DNA of 64,000 nt. It comes from an uncultured Acidimicrobiales bacterium (GTDB lineage Bacteria; Actinomycetota; Acidimicrobiia; Acidimicrobiales; SZUA-35). The stretch is from NCBI GenBank assembly GCA_937922045.1, contig CAKZXA010000037.1:85613-149612 (forward strand), read 5' to 3'. Below the pieces are notes generated by a model. It was not told the DNA's origin. It made no database searches and saw nothing but the letters and a program-made list of their open reading frames with translations. Below, piece by piece: positions 35,521 through 44,067 of this stretch. The translations under genes and the position numbers were made by a program. Within the stretch, counting starts at the first letter, position 1; each line of letters opens with the position of its first letter.

Positions 35521-35808
35521 GTGTCGCAGACCATGGTGGATACCACCGATGACGGTGAGGGACAACGGCTGGAGCGAACCGGTCGTTCTTGGCTTCTTTG
35601 GTCGTTCATCCTGTGCCCCTGTCATCTGCCGTGGACACTCGCCATCCTGAGTGCCGTGGCCGGTGGATCAACGCTCGGTGTCGCTCTGGTTCGTTACCGC
35701 ACGCTGGTGGGGATCACGATTGCCGTGCTCTATCTCGCCGGTGTTGGCATCGGATTCAGGTACCTGCGGCAGGCCAAGTCCGAAGGCGCCTGCCGGGTGC
35801 GGTTGTAG
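35521..35808 (+). CDS. MerE-like small membrane transporter
   Basis: A 95-residue membrane protein with two predicted helices. The first carries C-P-C-H (LCPCHLPWTLAIL), the signature of MerE, a mercury(II)/methylmercury carrier, followed by a glycine-rich turn and a second helix (LVGITIAVLYLAGVGIGFRY). No merA, merB, merP or merR is adjacent, so a mercury role is inferred from the motif only. The start is a GTG at 35521, or an ATG four codons later. It is divergent from the kinase gene and followed by the FAH-family gene. Confidence 0.7.
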   Translation: MSQTMVDTTDDGEGQRLERTGRSWLLWSFILCPCHLPWTLAILSAVAGGSTLGVALVRYRTLVGITIAVLYLAGVGIGFRYLRQAKSEGACRVRL

Positions 35809-35883
35809 GCACGGGCCAGAAGAGATCAGACGGTCTGAAGGGGCGAGGTCGACTGATCGGATGGTTGTTCTTAGACTTGTTCA

Positions 35884-36714
35884 ATGGCTGATGCTGAGAC
35901 GCAAGCGAACCCCGCCGGAAATGGTGAGCCCGATCTCGTGGAGCTGCTGGTCAGCGCCCGTCGAGACGCAACCCCGATCGCGGTCGACCGGCTCGGTGAA
36001 GCCGCGATTCCATCGTCGGCGGCTGCGGCGTTGATCGTGGATGACAACGTGTGTGAGCGGTTGGGAGCGCCGCTCGGATGGAAGGTCGGATGTACCTCGG
36101 TCCACGCCCAGGAACTCCTCGGTGCCGACGGCCCGTTCCCTGGACGGGTCTACGACGTGATGCAATCTGGTGCCGTTGTCGGTGAGTCGATGATGAACGG
36201 GCGCTCACTTCTTGAGGGCGAATTCGCCTTCACCATCGGCCAGGGCCTCGAGGTTGGCTCTCAACCTCCAACTCGGGCCGAGGTGCTGGCGGCCGTCTCC
36301 ACCATTCATCCCGCGATCGAGGTCGTCGGTGGTCGCTACGATCGCTTTCTCGGCATCCCCTTGCCGCTCGTCATCGCCGACGCTGGAGCCAACCGCCTGA
36401 TCATTCTTGGTGACGGCCAACCGTTTGGCCCTGATGGCATAGCCGACGATTCGCTGGCTGAACGCGTGGCCACGATGACGGTAGACGGCCGGCAGACAGG
36501 ACAGGGGAGCGGTGCAGACGTACTCGGTGATCCCTTCGGCGTCCTCGTATGGCTGGCGGAACATCTTTGGGAACGGTCACTGTCACTCCGGACAGGCGAT
36601 GTCATCACCACAGGAACAGCAACCCAGGTGACCGAGCTTGAGCCAGGTCAGACGGCGATCGTCGCCATCGAAGGTCTCGGCACAGCCACGCTTACCCGCA
36701 GCGAGAACCAATGA
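35884..36714 (+). CDS. 2-keto-4-pentenoate hydratase/fumarylacetoacetate hydrolase-family protein
   Basis: A 276-residue enzyme resembling MhpD-type hydratases and oxaloacetate-type decarboxylases of the FAH superfamily. GWKVGCTS and the metal ligands in LLEGEFAFTIGQ (E-x-E type), then IHPAIEVVGGRYDRF and GDVITTGTATQV are recognisable. It likely hydrates 2-hydroxypenta-2,4-dienoate-like intermediates in a meta-cleavage pathway. The gene converges on the fused E1 dehydrogenase gene, and other catabolic genes follow, so the segment looks degradative. Start ATG at 35884. Confidence 0.82.
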   Translation: MADAETQANPAGNGEPDLVELLVSARRDATPIAVDRLGEAAIPSSAAAALIVDDNVCERLGAPLGWKVGCTSVHAQELLGADGPFPGRVYDVMQSGAVVGESMMNGRSLLEGEFAFTIGQGLEVGSQPPTRAEVLAAVSTIHPAIEVVGGRYDRFLGIPLPLVIADAGANRLIILGDGQPFGPDGIADDSLAERVATMTVDGRQTGQGSGADVLGDPFGVLVWLAEHLWERSLSLRTGDVITTGTATQVTELEPGQTAIVAIEGLGTATLTRSENQ

Positions 36715-36722
36715 AACGACGC

Positions 36723-38906
36723 TTAGGCGCCTAGAGCGGCCTGAACGATCCGGTCTTCGTCGACCAGAACCAGCTCGGCTGCTGCCCCCAAAGGGATGAA
36801 GCAATCGTCGGCAGTAATGCGACGCAACCCACCGAGAAAGCCCGCGTCGATCAGCTCGGCCATGATGGCTTCGCTAACCCCACCACTGCGCCTGGTTTCA
36901 TCGACCACGAGAACTTTTCCCGTCGCTTCGGCCTCGCGAATCATGTCGTGAATCGGAAGTGGGGCCAGCCAGCGAAGGTCGACAACACGCCAATTCTGAC
37001 CGTGATCTCGGTTGAGTCGTCGGCTGGCCCGCAAGCTCAGGTACAGCCCGTTTCCCCACGTGAGGATGGTGCCGTCGGTGCCTCGTCCGTGAGTGCGGGC
37101 CGAGCCGATCGAAATCGGCTGAACCACCGGCGGTGACGTCCAACGGCCATCGTCCTCCTCGAAAAGCTCGTTGGTGTGATACCGCGCTATCGGTTCAAGA
37201 AAAGCGGAGACGGAGCCGTGGGTTGCAGCGGCGGCAATGCAGGTCGCCAACATGGGGCCGGCATCGGACGGGTGTGATGGTGAAGCGATCACGATCCCTG
37301 GAATGTCGCGCAGCGCTGCGACGGAGTTGTCGTTGTGGAAGTGGCCGCCGAAGCCGCGTTGGTAGGCGTAGGCAGCGATCCTCACCACCATCGGGTTGCG
37401 ATACTGCCCGTTGGAGAAGAAGGGAAGTGTCGCCGCCTCGCCCCTCAACTGATCGGCAGCGTTGTGCAAATAGGCCAAGTATTGAATCTCGGGAATGGGG
37501 ACGAAGCCGTTGAGCCCAGACCCTAAGGCCATCCCGAGAACGGATTGTTCGTCCAAGATTGTGTCGAAGACGCGGCCCTCGCCAAACCGGGACTGCAAGC
37601 CTCGGGTAACGCCGTAGACGCCACCCTTGCGGCCAACGTCCTCGCCGAAGACGACGACGTTGTTGAGGCGATCGAGAGCCGCAGCGAGGGTAGCGTTGAT
37701 GGTCTGAGCCAGTGTTAGAGGCTCTGGCGAAGCCGCCGCCGCCGTTTCCATGAGCTGGACAGCTAGGGCCTCCACCACCTGATTGCCGTCGAGCTGGTCT
37801 GGTGTATCCAGCGGTTCGGCCACCTGCTTCGCGGTGGCTAGCTCACACTCGTTCGGGTCGTGGTGGAGGTCAAGCGCACGCGTCCGCATCTCGGCTCGCT
37901 GCTCCAGATACCAGGCCACGAGCTCATCAGCGCCGCAGACACCGCCAGCGACCACTTCGCTCGCGGTGGCCAGCAGGGGGTCGCGAGCAAGATCGTCTCG
38001 AAGCTCACTCGGCGAGCGGTAGGCCGACTCAACGTCGGTTCCAGCGTGGCCGAGAAAACGTACGGTGCGGAGATGAAGGAGGCCGGGGAGGCCCTGGTCA
38101 CGGATCGTTTCCGCCAGCTCCGAGGTGGTCTCGTAGACGTCGCCGGGTTGAGCACCATCAACGCTGGCCCACTCCAGGTTGAGGCGCGAGGCGGTCGAAG
38201 CCGCCACCCACCCATCAGGGGTTGGCACGCTGATCCCAAGCCCGTTGTCTTCAACGACGAACAGGATCGGTACTCGTTCTCCACGATGGCCCGCGTTGCA
38301 CGCCCAATTGATCGCTCCCTGGGCGGTCGAATGATTCAGGGATGCATCACCAAGGCTGCAGATGACGAGTGAGTCTTCTGGATAGGCAGCCTCGTCCTGA
38401 TCAAACCAATCGATCTCGGACCCGATGCTAAGCGCGAGACCAACGGCCCGGGGAAGATGGGAGGAGATGGTGGAGGTCTGGGGAACGATGTTGAGTGCCT
38501 TGTTGCCAAACACCTTGTGGCGACCACCGGCGATCTGGTCGCTGGTGAGCGCCAGCATCCCCCTCAATACATCACCGGCCGGGTCCTGGCCTGGAAGCTG
38601 CGAGGCCCGGCCGAAATAGAAACCGCCCGATCGGTAGTGCAGGAGGGCTGGGTCACTGGGACGCAAGGCCATAGCGACCGCAGCATTCGACTCGTGTCCA
38701 GCCGACCCGATCGTGTAGTACCCAACGCCATGGTTGGAGCGCAGCCAGCGGGCGGTGTGGTCGACCAGTCGAGAACCGACCTGGGCCTCGAACAGCTCGG
38801 CAGCTAGCGCCGGGTTGAGGCGAGGAGCGATGAAATCTGGGTGGAGTTGACCGATCGCGTCGAGCAGTGCCTGCTCGATACGATCCAGATCCTCTGGCAG
38901 GTTCAA
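36723..38906 (-). CDS. Fused alpha-beta E1 subunit of a 2-oxoacid dehydrogenase (TPP-dependent)
   Basis: A protein of about 727 residues joining the two E1 chains that are often separate. The N-terminal part is E1 alpha (GYYTIGSAGHESNAAVAMAL, TPP site SLGDASLNHSTAQGAINWA); the C-terminal part is E1 beta (TINATLAAALDRLNNVVVFG, EDVGRKGGVYGVTRGL). Together they decarboxylate a 2-oxoacid and pass the acyl group to an E2 lipoyl protein; branched-chain 2-oxoacid dehydrogenase is the nearest style. No E2 or E3 gene is adjacent. The start is placed at TTG 38906 with GGAGAG just upstream; a TTG at 38918 is an alternative. Confidence 0.85.
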   Translation of the reverse strand: MNLPEDLDRIEQALLDAIGQLHPDFIAPRLNPALAAELFEAQVGSRLVDHTARWLRSNHGVGYYTIGSAGHESNAAVAMALRPSDPALLHYRSGGFYFGRASQLPGQDPAGDVLRGMLALTSDQIAGGRHKVFGNKALNIVPQTSTISSHLPRAVGLALSIGSEIDWFDQDEAAYPEDSLVICSLGDASLNHSTAQGAINWACNAGHRGERVPILFVVEDNGLGISVPTPDGWVAASTASRLNLEWASVDGAQPGDVYETTSELAETIRDQGLPGLLHLRTVRFLGHAGTDVESAYRSPSELRDDLARDPLLATASEVVAGGVCGADELVAWYLEQRAEMRTRALDLHHDPNECELATAKQVAEPLDTPDQLDGNQVVEALAVQLMETAAAASPEPLTLAQTINATLAAALDRLNNVVVFGEDVGRKGGVYGVTRGLQSRFGEGRVFDTILDEQSVLGMALGSGLNGFVPIPEIQYLAYLHNAADQLRGEAATLPFFSNGQYRNPMVVRIAAYAYQRGFGGHFHNDNSVAALRDIPGIVIASPSHPSDAGPMLATCIAAAATHGSVSAFLEPIARYHTNELFEEDDGRWTSPPVVQPISIGSARTHGRGTDGTILTWGNGLYLSLRASRRLNRDHGQNWRVVDLRWLAPLPIHDMIREAEATGKVLVVDETRRSGGVSEAIMAELIDAGFLGGLRRITADDCFIPLGAAAELVLVDEDRIVQAALGA

Positions 38907-39084
38907 TGATCTCTCCAACCGGGTGGTGGTCGTGTTGTGGCAGTGCTCCCAACACTATCGAATGGCCCAGCCATTGTGGAGGCCACCGCTGGCCTCGCTC
39001 ATACGCCGCTCACTCATATCGATGGACTACGGTCAACCGTGCCAGCGGCCGACGGCCCTTGACAATAAATTGGAGAGACGAGCT

Positions 39085-40173
39085 ATGACCACCCTCGATT
39101 CTGTCGCTGTCCTTGGCCTCGGCAAGGTTGGCATGCTGGCGGCGCGACTTCTCGCCGACGCCGGTTTTCAGGTGACCGGTCATGACATGCGCCTGGCGGC
39201 GACCAGCCATCGAAAGCCTGAAGTGTTTGAGATTCGCTCGACCGACGTCACCGATGTCGCCGACCTTACAACAGCGCTCTCCGGTTCTGATGCCGTTCTC
39301 TCCTGCCTGCCGTACTCACTCAACATCGGTGTCGCCGACGTGGCCCACGGCCTAGGAATTCACTACTTCGACCTCACCGAGGATGTGCCGACAACCCACC
39401 ACATTCGTGAACTCGCCGCGACCTCGGATGGTGTCATGGCACCCCAGTGCGGATTGGCGCCGGGCTTCGTTGGCATCGTGGCCGCAGCCCAAGCAGCGTC
39501 GTTCGACCGTTGCCGCTCGATTCGAATGCGGGTTGGCGCCCTGCCCGAACATCCCACCGGTCTGCTGGCCTACGCCTTCAATTGGTCGCCCGAGGGAGTC
39601 GTCAACGAATACCTCAACGACTGTGAGGTGATCGAGGAAGGGGTGCACAAGTGGGTGTCTCCCATGGAGTGGAAGGAGAACATCTACGTTGCTGGCACCC
39701 GGCTCGAGGCGTTTACCACCTCGGGAGGTCTAGGAACGATGTGCGAGACCTATCTCGACCGGGTCGAGAACCTCGACTACAAAACGATGCGATATCCCGG
39801 CCATATGGATCTCATGAATTTCTTCTTCCACGAGCTGTTGCTGCGCGATCGACGAGAGCTCGCGGGCGAGATCCTGACCAACGCGAAACATCCGGTCGAC
39901 GAGGATGCGGTCTACATCCATGTGTCATCCGAAGGCTGGATCGATGACCAGCTCAAACGGCTTGAGTATGTGCGCAAATTTCGCCCCGTCGATGTGGCTG
40001 GTCACCGAGCGACGGCCATTGCCTGGACGACCGCAGGTTCGGTGTCGGCGGTCATCGAGATGGTGCGCGCCGGCAGTCTCGCTCCCACCGGGTTCATCAA
40101 GCAGGAGGAGATCCCCTTCGACGCCTTTCTGGCCACGCCGACCGGTCAACTGTTCTCGAAGGGAACCGACTAG
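39085..40173 (+). CDS. Saccharopine dehydrogenase-like NAD(P)-dependent oxidoreductase
   Basis: A 362-residue protein with the Rossmann fold of the saccharopine dehydrogenase family (VAVLGLGKVGMLAARLLADA, then GSDAVLSCLPYSLNIGVADV, and YFDLTEDVPTTHHI). The C-terminal catalytic domain has APQCGLAPGFVGIVAA, the typical active-site Cys-containing loop. The family reduces or oxidises amino-acid imines, for example lysine or carboxynorspermidine metabolism; the exact substrate is unclear. ATG at 39085 with GGAGAG seven bases upstream. Its TAG stop overlaps the stop of the opposite-strand quinone oxidoreductase gene in CTAG. Confidence 0.82.
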   Translation: MTTLDSVAVLGLGKVGMLAARLLADAGFQVTGHDMRLAATSHRKPEVFEIRSTDVTDVADLTTALSGSDAVLSCLPYSLNIGVADVAHGLGIHYFDLTEDVPTTHHIRELAATSDGVMAPQCGLAPGFVGIVAAAQAASFDRCRSIRMRVGALPEHPTGLLAYAFNWSPEGVVNEYLNDCEVIEEGVHKWVSPMEWKENIYVAGTRLEAFTTSGGLGTMCETYLDRVENLDYKTMRYPGHMDLMNFFFHELLLRDRRELAGEILTNAKHPVDEDAVYIHVSSEGWIDDQLKRLEYVRKFRPVDVAGHRATAIAWTTAGSVSAVIEMVRAGSLAPTGFIKQEEIPFDAFLATPTGQLFSKGTD

Positions 40174-41144
40174 GGCTCGATTACGACCTTGCCGACAGCT
40201 TGGCGATCCATCAGGCTTCGCATGGCTTCACCAGCGCCATCCAATCCGTAGCGGGCTGAGATGTGCGGCTTCAGTTCACCGCTGGTTGTGAAGCCGATCA
40301 GATCGTCCTGGATCTCAGCCGCTAGCTCCGGCTCTTTGGTGGTCATGGCGCCCAGAAATACCCCGACGATCTGGCAGCTCTTCAGCAGGGTGAGGTTGAG
40401 CGGGATCTTGGGGATGCCGGCGGTGAAGCCGACGACAAGAAATCTGCCACCCCAGGCGATGGCCCTCAGAGCAGATTCGGCGTAGTCGCCGCCAACTCCG
40501 TCGAACACGACATCGCACCCCTTGCCGTTGGATAGCTCCTTGGCTCGTTCTTTCAGGTTCTCGGTTGCGTAGTTGATGGTGTCGTCGGCGCCGCGCTCGC
40601 GGCAGAGGGCAAGCTTCTCGTCGTTGGAAGCGGCCGCGATCACCCTGGCGCCCATGAGTTTGCCGATTTCGACCGCAGCGAGGCCAACGTTGCCGCCGGC
40701 GCCTAACACAAGCATCGTCTCGCCGGCTTTGAGTTCGCCTCTGTGTTTGATGGCGTAGTAGGCGGTGCCGTGGGCGTACATCAGCCCGGTCGACTCAGCG
40801 AAGCCTGCGCTCTCGGGCAGTACACGAACATCGGCGGCGTTGGCCAAGGCGTAGGTCGCGTAGGCCCCGGTTATGCCCGTCGAACCGACCACCCTCATAC
40901 CCGTTTCAAGCGCGTCGACACCGGCGCCGACCTCGACGATGAGGCCAGCGGCTTCGCCTCCGGGAACGTAGGGAGGAGCGGCTTTGAACTGGTACTTGTC
41001 CTCGATCATGAGGGTGTCGGGAAAGGTGACCGGAGCCGCCTTGACTTCGATCAGTACCTGACCTTCGCCAGGACTGGGTCGATCGGCGTCCTCCACAATC
41101 AGATTCTCGGGCGGACCAAAGCTTGAGCACACAACGGCTTTCAT
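40170..41144 (-). CDS. NADPH:quinone oxidoreductase, zinc-free MDR family
   Basis: A 324-residue medium-chain dehydrogenase/reductase of the zeta-crystallin type. It lacks the zinc-binding cysteines of alcohol dehydrogenases. [20 protein letters not shown] is the characteristic stretch, and [20 protein letters not shown] is the NADPH-binding motif, followed by [20 protein letters not shown] and [17 protein letters not shown]. It reduces quinones or enoyl/unsaturated substrates. It is convergent with the saccharopine-dehydrogenase gene and divergent from the dehalogenase, 55 bases apart. Start ATG at 41144. Confidence 0.9.
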   Translation of the reverse strand: MKAVVCSSFGPPENLIVEDADRPSPGEGQVLIEVKAAPVTFPDTLMIEDKYQFKAAPPYVPGGEAAGLIVEVGAGVDALETGMRVVGSTGITGAYATYALANAADVRVLPESAGFAESTGLMYAHGTAYYAIKHRGELKAGETMLVLGAGGNVGLAAVEIGKLMGARVIAAASNDEKLALCRERGADDTINYATENLKERAKELSNGKGCDVVFDGVGGDYAESALRAIAWGGRFLVVGFTAGIPKIPLNLTLLKSCQIVGVFLGAMTTKEPELAAEIQDDLIGFTTSGELKPHISARYGLDGAGEAMRSLMDRQAVGKVVIEP

Positions 41145-41199
41145 GGCCGGGAGTCTAGCCTTTTGGACGACGCAGATTCGAAACGGCTATAACGGCAGG

Positions 41200-42102
41200 A
41201 TGTCTGAGCAGCCGCTTGCCATCGATCCTCTCGCCAAGTCCTCGGTAGAAATCGATGGCAAGAACATGGCCTATTTCGACTCCGGTGGCGATCAGGACCA
41301 CACGGTGGTGTTTCTTCACGGCAACCCAACGTCGTCCTATCTCTGGCGCAACATCGTTCCCCATCTGACGCCGCTGGCTCGTTGTGTGGCCCCCGACCTG
41401 ATCGGCATGGGTGATTCCGACAAGCTCGACGACACCGGGCCCGGCAGTTATCGATACCTCGACCACCGGCCCTACCTCGATGGCCTGCTCGACCAGCTCG
41501 ATCTGGGAAACCGGATTGTTCTCGTCGTCCACGATTGGGGATCAGCTCTTGGATTCGACTGGGCCAGTCGCCACCCCGACCGGGTGGCTGGCATCGCCTA
41601 TATGGAAGCGATCGTTCGCCCCTTTCCTTCCTGGGACGACTTCTCCGAACAGGCCGCCCCGCTCTTTCAGGCCTTCCGAACCGACGCTGGAGAAGAGCTG
41701 ATTATCGACAAGAACATGTTTGTCGAACGGGTGCTGCCGGGCTCGGTGCTGAGAGGTTTGAGCGATGCAGAGATGCAGGAGTACCGTCGCCCCTTCGCCG
41801 ATCCGGAGCATCGCCGTCCAACGCTCACCTGGCCTCAGGAAATCCCGGTCGAAGGAGCGCCAGCCGACGTGACCGAGGTGGCGAAGGGTTACAGCTCCTG
41901 GTTGGAGACCAGCCCTGTACCCAAGCTTTTCGTGAACGCAGAGCCAGGAGCGATTCTTACCGGCGCCCAGCGGGATTATTGCCGCACCTGGCCAAACCAG
42001 ACAGAGGTGACCGTTGCCGGTAGCCACTTCATCCAAGAGGACAGCCCTGACGAGATCGGCCAGGCTATCGCCGCCTGGATGGCCGACGCCGTTTACGCTT
42101 AG
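41200..42102 (+). CDS. Haloalkane dehalogenase (alpha/beta hydrolase)
   Basis: A 300-residue alpha/beta hydrolase of the DhaA/LinB subgroup. [13 protein letters not shown] gives Asn42 (halide-stabilising); [13 protein letters not shown] gives the nucleophile Asp112 and Trp113; MEAIVRP gives the acid Glu136; GSHFIQED gives the catalytic His276. This is the full dehalogenase pentad of the subfamily, so it is likely to cleave carbon-halogen bonds. ATG at 41200, divergent from the quinone oxidoreductase gene. A redoxin-like gene with an in-frame TGA follows 45 bases later, behind an inverted repeat. Confidence 0.9.
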   Translation: MSEQPLAIDPLAKSSVEIDGKNMAYFDSGGDQDHTVVFLHGNPTSSYLWRNIVPHLTPLARCVAPDLIGMGDSDKLDDTGPGSYRYLDHRPYLDGLLDQLDLGNRIVLVVHDWGSALGFDWASRHPDRVAGIAYMEAIVRPFPSWDDFSEQAAPLFQAFRTDAGEELIIDKNMFVERVLPGSVLRGLSDAEMQEYRRPFADPEHRRPTLTWPQEIPVEGAPADVTEVAKGYSSWLETSPVPKLFVNAEPGAILTGAQRDYCRTWPNQTEVTVAGSHFIQEDSPDEIGQAIAAWMADAVYA

Positions 42103-42108
42103 ACCTGC

Positions 42109-42131
42109 GAACGTTCGGGTACCGAACGTTC
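42109..42131. promoter_or_regulatory. Inverted repeat upstream of the putative selenoprotein gene
   Basis: Ten-base arms GAACGTTCGG (42109-42118) and CCGAACGTTC (42122-42131) flank a three-base spacer. Each arm itself contains the 8-bp palindrome GAACGTTC. It begins 7 bases after the dehalogenase stop and ends 16 bases before the redoxin ATG. No T-run follows, so an operator or an mRNA leader hairpin is more likely than a terminator. Confidence 0.55.
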
Positions 42132-42147
42132 CGACTGTGAGGACACT

Positions 42148-42804
42148 ATGAGCCGACTAGCAAACGATCTTCTCAACCTTCGTCGTACTGACGGCGCCCT
42201 TTTGTTGATGGCCTACCGAGGCGACTGGTGACCCTATTGTTGCGCCCAGCTCGTGCGGCTGGCAACGAACAATGACCGACTCCATGGCCTAGGAGCCGAA
42301 GTAGCGGCCGTGAGTGTGAACGAAGTGGAACGCCAGGCTGGCATGGCTCAACGGTGGGGACTCACCCACACGATGATGATTTCGGACCCTGGCGGCGAGC
42401 GCTTTCTCAAGGACCTCGACCTCTACGATCCCGAAGAGAGGGGCGGCATCGCTCTTCCTGGCATGGTGATCATCGATCCGGATGGTACGGAGGTCTACCG
42501 CTATCAGGGTCGAGATTTTGCCGACCGCACCAACGACGACGACATCTATTCGGTTCTCGCCGATCGTGATCTAGCTCCGGTGATACCTGAACCCTGGGTT
42601 GCCGATGTCGAGGTTTCAGAAGAGCTGCGGGGCTTTTTTCGGCCCGCCGACTTTGGCGCCTACTTTCGTGGCAACAAGTTTGGGGCCATCGCCATCGGTG
42701 GCCGTCTGGCCGACAAGGAATCGCGAGCGATCGCCCGCGAGCATAGGAAGATGGCTGAGGCCAGTCTGGAAGCATGGGACGCCCACAGGACGAACCTGGC
42801 CTAA
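42148..42804 (+). CDS. Redoxin (AhpC/TSA-like) with in-frame TGA: putative selenoprotein, UxxC motif
   Basis: Reading from ATG 42148 (GAGG five bases upstream) gives a thioredoxin-fold protein whose codon 28, TGA at 42229-42231, sits exactly where homologs have the first cysteine of the redox motif: YRGDW, then TGA, then PYCCAQLVRLA. The frame is otherwise open to 42804, giving 218 residues. The rest aligns with AhpC/TSA redoxins: VAAVSVNEVERQAGMAQRWG, ISDPGGERFLKDLDLYDPEE, GGIALPGMVIIDPDGTEVYR. If TGA is read as selenocysteine, the active site is U28-P-Y-C31. A stem-loop follows the TGA as bacterial Sec insertion needs. About 70 C-terminal residues extend past the redoxin fold. The alternative is a Cys-to-stop mutation or error; the otherwise intact frame argues against decay. 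No Sec-machinery gene lies in the window. A gene finder would likely truncate it at GTG 42253. Confidence 0.8.
42229..42273 (+). promoter_or_regulatory. Putative bacterial SECIS element (TGA plus downstream hairpin)
   Basis: After TGA (42229-42231) the RNA can fold into CCAGC (42246-42250) with GCTGG (42258-42262) around the loop TCGTGCG, with an outer stem ATTGTT (42236-42241) to AACAAT (42268-42273). The apical loop starts about 19 bases after the TGA, inside the range described for bacterial SECIS. If the U and G at the loop edges wobble-pair, the loop CGUGC has a G among its first two bases, as the consensus asks. Confidence 0.55.
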
Positions 42805-42823
42805 ATGCCCGTCGTGGGATCCC

Positions 42824-44020
42824 TCAGTAGGCTGCTGAGCCCGGGTGTAGGCGCTGCTGGGTGATCCCATCGAGACCATGTACTTCTTTGAGGCGCCGGA
42901 GGCGCGAGTGGGTTTGGTCGCGGTCGACGGTGCAGAGCCGCATGTGCCGCCGACCAGCGGCGTCGCTCTCGTAGCCGGTCCGACCGTGAAGCATCCGCTG
43001 ATTGTCGAAGACAACGGCCTCACCTGCCTTCAAGCGTCGGGTGTAGTGATAGTCGGCTGAGCGGACCCTTACTGCAAAGCTACGGAACGCCAAGTAGTAG
43101 GCATCGACGATGGCCGGGTCGAGATCGAAGACGCCGGTGGAGCGTTCGTGGAAGCGCAAACCAACGACGTCTTGCCCCGATCGTGTAATGACGGGAGCGT
43201 AGGCCACCATGTGCACATCCTCGCCCTGCTCCACCTGCGTGCTGCGATGCCGCAGGTAGGGGATAGTGACCGAACAGAGCAGTTCGAAATGCTCCGGTTC
43301 CTCTCGACGAAGATCTTCAGCCACCTTGAACCCGTCGACGATGATCGACGTGCCACCGCCGCCGCTCGCAGGTTCGCGGCAGTGCAGGATGCTTATGCCC
43401 GATGGGGTGTACCGAAAAGGATCATCACTGTGAGGGTCTTGGCCCTTGGTTGATTGTGACAGGGTCCACGCCTCCGGCTCGGTCACGATGTCGAAGAAGC
43501 GTCCGAAGTCGGTCTCTCGTACACGGCCGAGCAGGGCTGCCAGCCGTTCGGTGCTGGCATCCTCGTGCTCCATGCCATCGACGAGGACGAACCCGTCGCG
43601 AACGATGGCGTCCAGCAGGTCGTGGTGCGCAATCGTTCCATAGTCGAGACCGGCTGCATCGAAGATGGCCGGTTGTTCGGTTCCGGCTAGGTGACGCACC
43701 GATCGCAGCGGAGTCCGCTGGCCTGTGGCCTCCTGGGCGACCGCGGCCAAGCTCTTCAGCTCGTAGCGACTCGCATGGCCGTCGCTCCAATCAACGATCA
43801 CGATGTGAGCGTTGGCTTCGTCGAGTGCTGCGGCCTTGATATGGAGATTCTCAGGGAGCGAAGCCACCGAGAATGTTCGAAGCCCGGACGCCTTGGTTGG
43901 CAGGCTGGGACAGTGATCCCGCAGCCAGAATCGGTTCAAGACGAGACGCTCACCGGCAGGCGATAGATCGAGCAGCAACCGGTGTCCGCCCTGCTCAACC
44001 TCGACGGTTGTGTGATTCAT
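42824..44020 (-). CDS. TauD/gamma-butyrobetaine hydroxylase-like dioxygenase
   Basis: A 398-residue Fe(II)/2-oxoglutarate oxygenase. The N-terminal domain (LNRFWLRDHCPS, then IVIVDWSDGHASRY) is the DUF971-type domain of gamma-butyrobetaine and trimethyllysine hydroxylases. The catalytic domain has the iron-binding HSD (GQDPHSDDPFRYTPSGIS), the distal histidine (FDNQRMLHGRTGYE) and a following Arg for 2-oxoglutarate. The substrate could be gamma-butyrobetaine or another quaternary or branched compound. The CaiD-like crotonase 34 kb away would fit carnitine metabolism, but the link is weak. Start ATG at 44020; convergent with the redoxin gene. Confidence 0.88.
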   Translation of the reverse strand: MNHTTVEVEQGGHRLLLDLSPAGERLVLNRFWLRDHCPSLPTKASGLRTFSVASLPENLHIKAAALDEANAHIVIVDWSDGHASRYELKSLAAVAQEATGQRTPLRSVRHLAGTEQPAIFDAAGLDYGTIAHHDLLDAIVRDGFVLVDGMEHEDASTERLAALLGRVRETDFGRFFDIVTEPEAWTLSQSTKGQDPHSDDPFRYTPSGISILHCREPASGGGGTSIIVDGFKVAEDLRREEPEHFELLCSVTIPYLRHRSTQVEQGEDVHMVAYAPVITRSGQDVVGLRFHERSTGVFDLDPAIVDAYYLAFRSFAVRVRSADYHYTRRLKAGEAVVFDNQRMLHGRTGYESDAAGRRHMRLCTVDRDQTHSRLRRLKEVHGLDGITQQRLHPGSAAY

Positions 44021-44067
44021 TCAAGACCTCCTGCTCGATCGAGAAGCCAGCGCCTTGCCTTCCTACG

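Noticed and set aside
42109..42131. Rho-independent terminator after the dehalogenase gene
   Set aside because: The hairpin is strong but no T-run follows, and the redoxin start is only 16 bases away.
42253..42804. Redoxin gene starting at GTG 42253
   Set aside because: It would lose the whole first strand and redox motif; the better start at 42148 with TGA as Sec explains the full fold.
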